64,000 nucleotides of DNA, taken from positions 44,534 through 108,533 of the forward strand of contig NZ_JACA01000015.1 of NCBI RefSeq assembly GCF_000520995.1, in the 5' to 3' direction. Position 1 is the first letter of the stretch. Every line of letters starts with the position of its first letter. The notes under the pieces are model-generated. The model saw only the letters and a program-made list of their open reading frames with translations. It had not been told where the DNA came from and did no database searches. Position numbers and translations under genes: made by a program. Of this stretch, positions 8,003 through 18,000 are shown piece after piece. The DNA is from Aquimarina macrocephali JAMB N27. GTDB lineage: Bacteria; Bacteroidota; Bacteroidia; Flavobacteriales; Flavobacteriaceae.

Positions 8003-8163
8003 ATACCAGTTATACTTTGAATTTACCGTAAAAGAAAATCAGCTATTTTTTGTTTATGTAAAGAAGAAAAATTCAGCATAGCCATAGCTTCGGTTAATTT
8101 TTATTTTGAAGCATAGGCGAAAAAGAGAATTTTATTGCGGTAAATTCAAAGTATAACTGGTAT
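8003..8163. repeat. Intergenic palindromic element with 26-bp terminal inverted repeats
   Basis: Two perfect 26-nt inverted arms (8003-8028 and 8138-8163, starting ATACCAGTTATACTTTGA) enclose about 109 bp of AT-rich DNA with no reading frame. One arm recurs at 11312-11336 with a single mismatch. The structure fits a small non-autonomous repeat (MITE-like or REP-like) rather than a terminator. The whole 7883-8303 gap holds only this, the operon terminator, the next hairpin and a promoter. Confidence 0.7.
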
Positions 8164-8206
8164 TAGAAAACAACTCTTCCCTCCTATAGCATATAAAAGT
8201 ACAAGA

Positions 8207-8247
8207 AAGTGTCCTGATTTTTTGATTTTCAAAAAATCAGGACACTT
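8207..8247. repeat. Perfect 19-bp stem, 3-nt loop hairpin
   Basis: AAGTGTCCTGATTTTTTGA (8207-8225) pairs perfectly with 8229-8247 around a TTT loop. It lies between the palindromic element and a promoter. The stem is much longer than a usual terminator and has no following T tract, so it may be a repeat or a transcript-stabilising or blocking hairpin. Confidence 0.6.
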
Positions 8248-8263
8248 CATAATCTGACAGTAT

Positions 8264-8271
8264 TAAGTTTG
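8264..8271 (+). promoter_or_regulatory. Candidate -7 element upstream of the lipoprotein gene
   Basis: TAAGTTTG matches TAnnTTTG and ends 32 bp before the ATG at 8304. No clear TTTG upstream partner was seen. Confidence 0.45.
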
Positions 8272-8303
8272 CTTCCAATATTAACAAACTTAAAAAAAAC
8301 AAA

Positions 8304-9074
8304 ATGAAGTATTTAAATGTCACAAAATTCGTGCTTATTGCATGTTTTACACTTGTTATTATCTCCTGTCAAGAAGAAGATCAGGATATCCAAGAAGATA
8401 TTATAACAAATGACATCTCAGAAGTCGAAGAAATTGATTTGGCAACCTTCAATTTCTCTAACGGAATTAGTTTGACCATGAGCAAAGGGTATGAAGAATC
8501 AGAACTCTATGTATCTACTCTGGAATCTGGTCCTAATGACACCAAGATGTTTATTGATTTTAAAAATAACTCTATACTCAAAGTATATTTATCTCTTACT
8601 CCCAAAGGTACTCCTGTCCCTAAAGCACTAATAGATTTTGCTAATGCTGATGAAAAAGCAAAACTATCAAGCGATAGACCAGTAGTAGAAAAATTAGATC
8701 ACTCGGTTTTTTCTATTACAAAATTCCCTACAAAGTTAATGACTACAAATCCTAATTTAGAGACCAAAGCCTTCTGTCATAATTTTCCAGGTGCAGAACA
8801 ATGTTATAATAGTCAAAAGACCAGTAGACGTTATCAATCCTCTGCTACATGGAAATATATACAAATGTATACATCGGTTTTTCATAATAGTAATGGGGCT
8901 GTAACCGCCCACCTTACCTGGGGTAAAAATAAGCATAAACACAAAGAACATACTATACAACCGGGATGGTGGGCAGTAAAAGGAGCATCAAGTACCTTTG
9001 GAAAAAGAAGAGGTTCATATCGCGCCGCTCCTTTTGGAGAACATTGGAAAGGGTATACAGATGTTCATAATTAA
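8304..9074 (+). CDS. Unknown lipoprotein (256 aa)
   Basis: Residues 1-22 are a lipoprotein signal peptide with lipobox ISC. An acidic linker follows (QEEDQDIQEDI). The protein then has an N-terminal segment with alternating strands (residues ~45-150). The C-terminal segment (~155-256) contains a cysteine pair (FCHNFPGAEQCY) and is rich in H, K, W and aromatics (HLTWGKNKHKHKEH, PGWWAVKGAS, EHWKGY). I do not recognise a family. The C-terminal part could be a compact, possibly disulfide-bonded binding domain. The gene is monocistronic with its own promoter-like element and terminator. Confidence that it is a real gene is high; no function is assigned. Confidence 0.8.
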   Translation: MKYLNVTKFVLIACFTLVIISCQEEDQDIQEDIITNDISEVEEIDLATFNFSNGISLTMSKGYEESELYVSTLESGPNDTKMFIDFKNNSILKVYLSLTPKGTPVPKALIDFANADEKAKLSSDRPVVEKLDHSVFSITKFPTKLMTTNPNLETKAFCHNFPGAEQCYNSQKTSRRYQSSATWKYIQMYTSVFHNSNGAVTAHLTWGKNKHKHKEHTIQPGWWAVKGASSTFGKRRGSYRAAPFGEHWKGYTDVHN

Positions 9075-9103
9075 TCATTTTTTGGTAAAAAAATTAGATA
9101 TTT

Positions 9104-9134
9104 TAAAAGGTTGCTTATATGGCGACCTTTTTTA
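9104..9134 (+). terminator. Terminator after the unknown lipoprotein gene
   Basis: A 9-bp stem with one G-U pair (AAAGGTTGC at 9105-9113 with GCGACCTTT at 9122-9130), followed by a T run. Confidence 0.75.
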
Positions 9135-9214
9135 TTAATAACAAAATATCTCATGTTCATATAATAGATACTACATTATTTTTAATCTGAAATAATATAA
9201 ACCACTTCTCTATT

Positions 9215-9222
9215 TATATTTG
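9215..9222 (+). promoter_or_regulatory. Candidate -7 element of the second GIN gene
   Basis: TATATTTG, a full TAnnTTTG match, lies 72 bp before the ATG at 9295. A second weaker variant (TAAATTTC at 9279-9286) is closer to the start. Confidence 0.4.
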
Positions 9223-9294
9223 TAACAAGTTTTATACAAAACTATACTTAAAGGCAAAAAAAACTGTTTATTAGTATATAAATTTCGCACAAAT

Positions 9295-10152
9295 ATGAGA
9301 GCACTATTGTTAGTATTGGCACTTCTGGTATTGGGAAACACCTATGGGCAAAAGGAAAAAATTAAAGGCAACAAAATTGTTAGCACAGAACAACTAGACG
9401 TTGAAGACTTCCATACCATAGAAATTTATGAAGGTTTCGAAGTTACATTAGACGAGGGTAGTGATAATCAAGTAAAGATCGAAGCAGATAGTAATCTGCA
9501 AGAGGTTATACAGGTAGAAGTTGTAGATAGTGTTTTAACAATCAAATCGGATCGGGATATGCGACGTGCAAAAGCATTAAATCTCGATATCTCTTATGCT
9601 TCAGAATTAAAGAAAATTATACTATATGACAAGGTAAATATTAAATCATTGTCTCCTATAAACACTACTAAACTAATTGTAAATGCAAATGATAATGCCG
9701 AAGTATTTCTTACAGCTGATGCCAATCAAGTAGATTGCATAACCAATGGAAAATCGATAGTAGAGTTACATGTTACAGCTCAGGAAGTTACTTATCAAAT
9801 TAATGAAAATTCAGAAGTAAAAGGAATTGTTACGACTGATAGCCTTAAAGTAGATTTATACCAAAAAGGATATGCTAAACTTGAAGGGGAAGCAAAATCA
9901 ATGCTGGTTAGAGCAGATAATGATACTGATTTTTATGGCGAAAAATTAAGTGTTGCCAAAACTACACTAATTGCAGAAGGTGCCAGTGATTGTTATATTT
10001 TAACTAATGAAGAAATTAGTATTGAAGCTAAGGATAAAACTGAAATCTACCTCCTTGGTGAGCCTAAGGTTATGATGAAAATATTCACTAATGAAGCTAT
10101 TTTGTATAAAAAAAATATAGACTACGTTCCTAGTAGGTTTAAGATAAATTAA
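9295..10152 (+). CDS. Second head-GIN domain (DUF2807) exported protein
   Basis: 285 aa with a signal peptide (residues 1-18, cleavage after NTYGQ or nearby) but no lipobox, so it should be periplasmic or secreted. The mature part opens with the same GIN-domain logic as the protein at 7163-7882 (EQLDVEDFHTIEIYEGFEVTLDEGSDNQVKIEAD) and continues as short repeating beta-strands. It lacks the TSGAD repeats, so it is a diverged paralogue. Two GIN genes within 2 kb may reflect an old duplication. It stands alone and is followed by a strong terminator shared with trxB. Confidence 0.85.
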   Translation: MRALLLVLALLVLGNTYGQKEKIKGNKIVSTEQLDVEDFHTIEIYEGFEVTLDEGSDNQVKIEADSNLQEVIQVEVVDSVLTIKSDRDMRRAKALNLDISYASELKKIILYDKVNIKSLSPINTTKLIVNANDNAEVFLTADANQVDCITNGKSIVELHVTAQEVTYQINENSEVKGIVTTDSLKVDLYQKGYAKLEGEAKSMLVRADNDTDFYGEKLSVAKTTLIAEGASDCYILTNEEISIEAKDKTEIYLLGEPKVMMKIFTNEAILYKKNIDYVPSRFKIN

Positions 10153-10185
10153 AAAAAAACATCTCGCTAAGCGAGATGTTTTTTT
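10153..10185. terminator. Bidirectional terminator between GIN gene and trxB
   Basis: CATCTCGC (10160-10167), loop TAA, GCGAGATG (10171-10178), extended by A7 on the left and T7 on the right. The A/T flanks allow termination from both converging genes. Confidence 0.9.
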
Positions 10186-10205
10186 AATGCTATATTTTTT
10201 TCGGC

Positions 10206-11174
10206 TTAAGCAGAAACTTCGTCACTTGTTTCTACTGTTGCCAGATATCGTTCTGCATCCAGAGCTGCCATACATCCGGTTCCTGCAGCAGTAACAGCTT
10301 GTCTATACTCTTTATCCTGAACATCTCCTGAAGCGAATACTCCCGGAATATTAGTTTTTGTAGACTTTCCTTCGGTAATAAGATACCCTGTATCATCCAT
10401 ATCTAATTGTCCTTTAAAGATATCTGTATTAGGTTTATGGCCAATAGCTATAAACAAACCGGTAATTTCAATTTCTTCTTTTTTGCCTGTCTGATTGTTT
10501 ACCATTCGTAATCCTTCTACTACCTGATCTCCTAATACTTCATCTACCTCTGTATTATATAATACTTTAAGGTTTGGAGTATTATTTACTCGATGTTGCA
10601 TTGCTTTAGAAGCTCTCATATGATCTTTACGAACCAACATCGTAACATTAGAGCATATATTGGACAGATAAGTAGCTTCTTCTGCTGCAGTATCCCCTGC
10701 TCCTACAATCGCTACATCTTGCCCTTTGTAAAAGAATCCATCACAAACTGCACAGGCAGAAACTCCACCACCACGTAATTTTTGTTCACTAGGTAGTCCC
10801 AGGTATTTTGCTGTAGCTCCTGTAGAAATAATAACTGTTTCTGCTTCAATCTGCGTTGAGTTATCTACTGTTACTTTATGGATTCCTCCTTCTGTAGTAT
10901 TAAAATCAACAGCAGTTACCATCCCGATACGTACCTCTGTACCAAAACGCTCTGCTTGTTGTTGTAATTGTACCATCATCGTAGGACCATCTATTCCTTC
11001 TGGGTATCCGGGGAAATTATCCACTTCTGTAGTAGTCGTTAATTGGCCACCTGGTTCCATACCAGTATACATAATAGGTTTAAGATCTGCTCTTGCCGCA
11101 TATATTGCCGCAGTATATCCTGCAGGACCTGAACCTATAATAAGACACTTTATTCTTTCTATTGTATCAGACAT
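10206..11174 (-). CDS. trxB: Thioredoxin-disulfide reductase TrxB
   Basis: 322-aa flavoprotein that reduces thioredoxin with NADPH. Visible motifs in order: FAD-binding GSGPAGYTAAIYAARA (residues ~14-29), GGQLTTTTEVDNFPG, redox-active CAVC disulfide (~residues 140-143), NADPH-binding GAGDTAAEEA, and C-terminal FASGDVQDKEYRQAVTAAGTGC. Length is standard. The gene is monocistronic, convergent with the GIN gene. A TACTTTTA promoter-like element lies upstream at 11197-11204 on the minus strand. It is the central enzyme of cytosolic thiol redox balance; OxyR control is plausible from other bacteria but not shown here. Confidence 0.97.
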   Translation of the reverse strand: MSDTIERIKCLIIGSGPAGYTAAIYAARADLKPIMYTGMEPGGQLTTTTEVDNFPGYPEGIDGPTMMVQLQQQAERFGTEVRIGMVTAVDFNTTEGGIHKVTVDNSTQIEAETVIISTGATAKYLGLPSEQKLRGGGVSACAVCDGFFYKGQDVAIVGAGDTAAEEATYLSNICSNVTMLVRKDHMRASKAMQHRVNNTPNLKVLYNTEVDEVLGDQVVEGLRMVNNQTGKKEEIEITGLFIAIGHKPNTDIFKGQLDMDDTGYLITEGKSTKTNIPGVFASGDVQDKEYRQAVTAAGTGCMAALDAERYLATVETSDEVSA

Positions 11175-11311
11175 ATTCTCTTCGTTTTATATATTGTAAA
11201 AGTAGCAATTTGATCATAAACCTTACAGTAAAGTTATTAAGAATTGTTATATCCATATAGACATCTTATATCTATACACTATATATTGAATTTACTACAG
11301 CTTTTAATTAT

Positions 11312-11336
11312 AATACCATTTATACTTTGAATTTAC
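11312..11336. repeat. Half copy of the 8003-8163 palindromic element
   Basis: 25 nt matching the arm of the 8.0-kb element with one mismatch (CATT for CAGT). No matching second arm is present downstream. A short GC-rich hairpin (CCGCC 11345-11349 with GGCGG 11365-11369) follows at once. Confidence 0.65.
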
Positions 11337-11521
11337 CTACGCTACCGCCTGAATCCTTTCGGGTGGCGGATCAAGTAAACAGAATCTATATCTTAATCTA
11401 TTTTTATTTTATTACTCTTACCCTTATCACTCTAGTAATACCAATCTAATACGGTACCCGACAGAGTCGAGCACTAGCGATCACTCATTCGGGCGGCAGC
11501 AGGGTTTAGGTCAAATCCGCG
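11337..11521. other. Gene-free region with GC-rich patches between trxB and the RHS cluster
   Basis: The 347 bp between trxB and the immunity-like gene hold no gene that I can support. Besides the half repeat they contain GC-rich patches (11341-11370 and about 11450-11518, the latter sharing TTCGGG.GGC with the former) that stand out from the AT-rich surroundings. These look like repeat fragments at the downstream end of the RHS operon. Confidence 0.5.
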
Positions 11522-12049
11522 CTATCGTTTTTTTTTCCAATTTTCTAAATCAATTTTCCAACTAACATCATTAGTTAACATTTTTTTATTTATAGCCAAA
11601 AAATCTTCAGAATCTAGATAACCATCCATAACTTCACATATTTCTATTTCATTATCATTAATTTCATTATATCTATCCGTCCAAAAAAACATCCCCTTAA
11701 CTACATCTATTAATTGATTATTTAAAATTTTGACAAAGCAATCAATATATGATCCATCATTTTCATTTGCTAATTGATCTTTCAAAATCACATCAAAATT
11801 ATCGAGGGCTTTTAAAATTCCCGAGACATAATATCGTTTTTCAAAACCTCTTTTATTAATTAAATCTCTCGGATTAACAACATAACAATCAACATATCCA
11901 TAGTTTTCATTCTTTACGAACTTTACAATACTATTTCTAAACACAACTTTACACAGCAAATCATTTTCCAACATTACTCCATACCTACCAAACCACTCAT
12001 GATTTTGCATACTCTGTATAACATATTTTTTTAAATCTAATCCCTTCAT
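11522..12049 (-). CDS. Putative immunity protein of the RHS toxin
   Basis: 175-aa cytosolic protein with no signal peptide and no family I recognise. It is acidic and rich in N, D, F and Y (NENDGSYIDCFVKILNN, DRYNEINDNEIEICEVMDGY). It starts 4 bp after the RHS gene stop on the same strand. That position, the lack of export signal and the AT-rich composition are what immunity genes of RHS-type polymorphic toxins show, so an intracellular antidote binding the RHS C-terminal tip is the best inference. Nothing in the sequence itself proves toxin binding. It ends the five-gene cluster. Confidence 0.6.
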   Translation of the reverse strand: MKGLDLKKYVIQSMQNHEWFGRYGVMLENDLLCKVVFRNSIVKFVKNENYGYVDCYVVNPRDLINKRGFEKRYYVSGILKALDNFDVILKDQLANENDGSYIDCFVKILNNQLIDVVKGMFFWTDRYNEINDNEIEICEVMDGYLDSEDFLAINKKMLTNDVSWKIDLENWKKKR

Positions 12050-12053
12050 TTAT

Positions 12054-15000
12054 TTACTCTTTTACAAAATAACCACCCTTTTCTTTGTACCCTTTGGATT
12101 TTAAATAATCTATTTCCCTCTTAAAATGTCTTTTGGTTTTTCTTCCTGTAGCATCTGTAAAATAAAGTAGCTTTTCATTTTTAGTATCTGAAACAACCTT
12201 TATATCATCTCCTCTTTTAATAATAGCATCTAGCCAAGGTTCATTATATTGATTCCACCAATCATTATTAACATTATCCCAATCTACATTTCCTTTAGCA
12301 TCAGTATATTTATCTATTAATTTATTCCAAGACACATCATCACTCAACCTAGATAATCCCCCAATATTCGTACCGTTTTTTTCAATACTATAAGCTTTAT
12401 CTATATGTTTTATATCATCCCAACTACCAACAATTGAAGTTGTTTTTCCAGGATTAAGCCTACTTAAAAAATAAGCTTCTTTTAACAATACTGCTCCTCT
12501 TGCCAAACCTACTTCAACCAATGGTTCCCCAACCACAGCAGCTGTATAAGTCCAAACAGTCTCTTTAAATTTTTCAGAACCTTCATTTAGCTGAGTAGGA
12601 TTAAACAAATAAGTATTCATAGCCTCACTACCTTTAGACAAAGACCTTTTCAACACCTTAAAGCCAGAATCTTTTGTATAAGTAATTTTAGTTGTACTTC
12701 CCTGCCCGTCTATTGTTAGTGTTCCTGAATTAGGACCTGTCCAACCTTTAGTAGAACTATGATAATCATCAGCCCCTAAAACCCAACTCTCATGATTTGC
12801 AAAAGCCTTGTAATGTGCTGCTTTTATAGCTCTATAATCAATCCCTTTATCATTTTCACTATACGTAATTGGCTTTGTTCCCCATGGCCCAAAAATTACA
12901 ATTCTGCTCTCTAACCCATCTAAATCATCTGCCATTATTGGGGTATTACTAGCAAATTGATATGGGGTTAGCCATGGAAATGATTTAAATAATGGGTCTT
13001 GGGACAAAAATTTACCAGCTCTTGGATCATATATTCTAAATCCATAATCATATTGAGCTCCTTCACCTTTGATTTCATCATCCTTCTCTTTTCCATTGAA
13101 CCCATAACGGTAGTCCCCAGAGTTCCCGTACCTGTTGGGCAGGAGCATACCAAACGGGTAATAATCATTAAATGTAAGAACGTCTGGCACAAAGGTAGTA
13201 ACAACTGTTGGATTAGCATCTGCTACTTCTGTAGATATCGCTACATTATCTATTGCAAATACCTGTGTGATATCATCTTTATCTTTGGTTCGTACCCACT
13301 GTATCATAGTTACTACCCCTGTTGCTGTAAACGTAAATGTTTTTTTACCGTTGGTAGTCTCTATTTTTTCACGTAGATCTTCTCCAAAATTAGATGCTTT
13401 AATCTTAATATTAGGAGAAGAAGTTAATTCGAGATCATACGTGATCGTATACTCTTTGCCTGGCTCGGTAAGCATAGAATGTGCAATCCCGTCGTTACGA
13501 TCGGCTACAGATGCTACTAACTGGTTGGTATTTGTTGTTACTTGCGCTCTACCATTTTTAAACCAATTATAATCATCATCTATAGATATCCATCCTTCAA
13601 AATCATATTGATTAACAACCTGTGTAGTACTAATACTTGTTTGTAGTAATTTACGGTCGCTAATTACACTTAATACATTACCCAAATGATTAGACAATTC
13701 GTAACGTTTGTCGCCAACCGTTTTGGTTACTAAACTGGTTGTCTCTGTTTGCATTGCTAACAATTCCAGATGTTTTTTCTCTACTCCTAGTCTGCTACTC
13801 CCATATATTTGATGTTCGGTTAAGGTTATTTGTTTTTGATTTGTAATATCCTGTGGGTTGGACTCATTAGTCTCATACACTGCCATTACATTACCCTGCG
13901 CATCACGTACATATACCGTAACCTCTTCTGGTTGCCCGGGTATAGCCATCACTTTGGCAATACGATTACCTAGTCCATCATATACAAAACGTATACGCAC
14001 GCCATCTTTTTTAGTAATCTCTCGTACTTTACCATCTACGCGCCAGTCGATATTAGCTATATTATCTTTTTCATCACTTAGTAACTGCCCTATAGCATCG
14101 TATTGGTAGTTTCCTTCTTTCTGGTCTTTTAGATCATTAAACTTACTCCCTTTTACAGTATCATCCACATGATCCAACTGATTACTATTTGGCAGGTAGT
14201 GATAGGTAAGATCATCCATATCTACTTGATTGCCATTTTTATTAACGGTTACTCTATTTAGCTTTTTTAAATTCCCGTTACGATCATAGCTATATGCACT
14301 TGTATAGTTTTGCGGAGTTGTTGTTTTTGAGATATCATAGCCTTTCATATCTTTAATACGATTAAGCTGATCGTACTGGTAATGATTCATCTGTATCCCT
14401 TGTGGTGCCCCATTGGTATTTACCAGACTGGTAGTCATCTGCTTTATATTACCATTATACAGATCTTTTGGGTTTTGGGCAGCTGCATTGGTATGTACAA
14501 AGGCATTGATAGATCCTACTGACTGGTAATCGTTTTTATAATACCCTAATGTATATCCATAGGCATCTTTTGCTGTTTTTTCTGTACCATCTGCTCCTGG
14601 GTCATCTTTAGGATCCAGACTATCAGAATTTACTCCCTTTAACCACCCATGTAGGGTATAGGTATAATCCTGCCCTTGTACTTGTTGATCTCCTAGCACT
14701 GTTCTAGCCAATGGTCCATGAGCAAAATATTCATATTGTGCATCCTGCTCCCATATATATCCATCTGCAGAGGTTTCTACCTTTACAATACGGTTATCTG
14801 CATCATATGCATATCGGTGTATAAATTGATCTTGTTGCCCCTTTTGGTAGTATACTTTATTTACATTACCACTAATCAAATCATATTCGTATTCTATATT
14901 TTTGGTTCCTGAAAAAGGGATATCTTGAGAATGAGACAGGATACGATTATGCTGTACCAGTTCTTTTACATTGCCATGAACATCGTAGTGATAGTAGATC

Positions 15001-18000
15001 GCATTTTCATAATCCCGGGTTTGTATACCTTCTTTAACCGTATCATAATAATAGATAGCGGTTACCCGGTTACGCGAGCGTGCTTCTACAGTAGCGTCTA
15101 ATACCCCTATGGCATTAAAAATATCTGCTGCATAACTTACTGGTTTGGTATATTGTGTACGGGTTACTTCGCGTTGCTCCTTGGATATCGAATGCGGATA
15201 GGTATCCATATCTACTCGAGTTTTGGTGGTACTATCAATTAGTATTCCTGTAGATGCTTCTATAGCAATGGGGATATTAGGAATTAATTCGCCTGCTTCG
15301 ATAATACGTCCTAAACCATCATATCGGGTATAACTAAAAGTATTATTTTTTAATTGCTTTGCGTTTTGCGAAGCTATAATTCTACCCAGTTTATCATAGG
15401 CAAAACGAGTAATCCCCCCATCTGGAGTATATTGCCATACCAATTGGTTAAGGGCATTATATTTATAACGTGTTTGTAAGCTATGATCTGGTAGCAATGC
15501 ATCTTCCTCTAACTCGGTATTGGCCTCTCTATAGGTATTGATACGATCATTAAGGGTTCCTGAACCGCTATCGGTTTCTAACTGGTCATCTGTAAAACGT
15601 TTTACTCCTTCTGGTGGCACGGTCTGAATTAGATTTCCCGCCTGATCGTAATAGTATAGTGTATACTGATATTCTTTATCAAAATATTGCATATCAAAAT
15701 GCTCTACTACTCCTTCTATAGCATGCTTTACGTAGGCATTAATAAACATCTGACGTTGCCCCTCTAAATATGCTTGATAGGTATCCAAAGAATAACTGGC
15801 ATGAATGCTTCGTGTAAGTTCCTCACAAGTATTCTGATCTGATTGTGGTACTTCAATCCCACTCGTATCTACTGGAAAAGGACTCGGGATAGGAATACAT
15901 GTACCTCCTTGTTGTAATTGTACTAAGTGATTGGCAGTAAAAGTACGCCATGAATCTCGTTTATCTACTGGAGTAGTATTGGTATGCGCCTTATAAGCAT
16001 TGATCACGTTAACCATATCCCTATATCCATAGTTAAAATCGGTTGCCCCAAAATCGGCTATGGTCATATAGAAAAGAGATTGAGTATTGCTAACTCCCAT
16101 AGTTTTTAAGTACTGATCATAGTCTGCCACCAAGTACCCCAAGTGGTATTTACAGAAATCATCTGAACTATAATTCTCCTCTGTATCTCCTATTCTTATT
16201 AGAATGTTTTTATAAACCTCATAAGCATCTGTACAACTTACTGGTGGTAAAGGTTGTGGTAAACAAGGCTCTGCACAAGGTTCGTTTAATCGAGCAGCAA
16301 AAGTGATTTGTGATACTTCTGTAAACCTGGTAGCTTGTCTACTAGTTAATAGATTTGTGTTTTTATCAAACGTAGTTGTTTGAGTACTACTAACAGGAGA
16401 AGTATTACTATTATTATTAGTACTTCTGGTCGCTGTTGGATTTAAATTTACTGCTAATAGGTCGCAAAGGGAAAAATCTACTCCATATGATTTTCCTTCA
16501 ATTTGTTCTTGCCGACTAATTGATAAAATAACATTTTTAGCTAAAATAATTTCACCGCTTGTATTTCTATATCGTATCGAAGCACTCACCCCCCCAGAAG
16601 TTGTGGAGTAAGAGAATTTGGACGAATCCAAGATCATTATATCCAAAATCTCTTCTACGTTATAAAAGTCCTCTTCAAAATCAAGCCTAAAATAGGTATA
16701 ACCATTATATGGGTATCCGGTTGGCCAAGTATTAGAGTTATAAGCTGCATCAAATAACATCCAATGTCTTGTATTATTATGAATCAAGCCTATTCTAGAA
16801 GGATCACCATATATCCTGCTAGAATACCTAACAAAATCATCAGAATATGTTAATGGTGGATTATGAGCCTCGTATTGTGGCGCAAGTCCTATTCTAATTC
16901 TTTCTCCAAGCTGAAAAGAACCGAAGAACAGATCATCATATACTGCTTTAGGGATTTGTGTACCTGTTCTTTTTGCCTCTAATTGTGCATTAAATATTCC
17001 TCTAATTAGTTCTTCAAATTGATTTTCTAGATCTGGATTTGCTTGGCAAGCAGATACATCTTCATTTTTTAATTCGTCTGGATCTGGTAGTAATGGTAAA
17101 TTTTCTGCTTTATCTAATAAATCACAACCAAACCATAAATTAGAGGGATTAATTCGTCTAATGTTATCTTTTTGATACTCAACAATTTTTGTATCACTTT
17201 CTACAATAGTATTATTTTCATCTTTATGAGAAATTATAAACTTTGCAAGTCTAGGGTAATTATAACCACCAAAATTATTTTTAATTCCAACGATATTCCC
17301 CTTATGTAAGTTCTTAATATCTGTAGTGATATCAAATCTAATAACTTGTATATCTGAAAAACGTATTTCAAACTGACAGTTATATCCTCCGTTCTGATCT
17401 CCAAAAGTAGCATACACATGATCCAGATTAGAATAATCAAGCTTAGGAGAATTACAAGAAACATTAACATAACTAGGACCAATAGGATAACATCCACTAT
17501 TTGATGTGAAGAAATCTTGTAATAAAGTTGTATACTCTGGATATTCTTTCAAGGAAATAGATTGAAAAAGATTATCCGTAGTTGCTTTTCCTTTATCAAT
17601 TAAAGCATTCATTAAATTGGTCATATCCTCCCCAAATCGTTGCTCTAGAGAATCATCAATACAAACTATGTCTCCAGTTGTTAGGTGATCATTAATATCC
17701 CCACAACATAAAAAATTAAGGATTCGTTCTTCATTTTCGGCTGCAGTACCTACGGTACTCACTTTTGTGATTCCTGTTTCTATGGTATTTAACCAAGTGA
17801 CCTGTACGGTTTGCGCAGTAATGGTATTAGACACCCCTTCTGTTAACCCAAAGCTTACTGCACTAATAGTTCCCTGATCGGGAAGCATCGTATCCAGACT
17901 CCATTGCATTTTTTTTACTCCATCTACAGTCAAGGTATACACACCACCTCCTAGGCTATTCCATAGCACACTGGTTCCTCCTCCAAAATACTGTGCTAAG

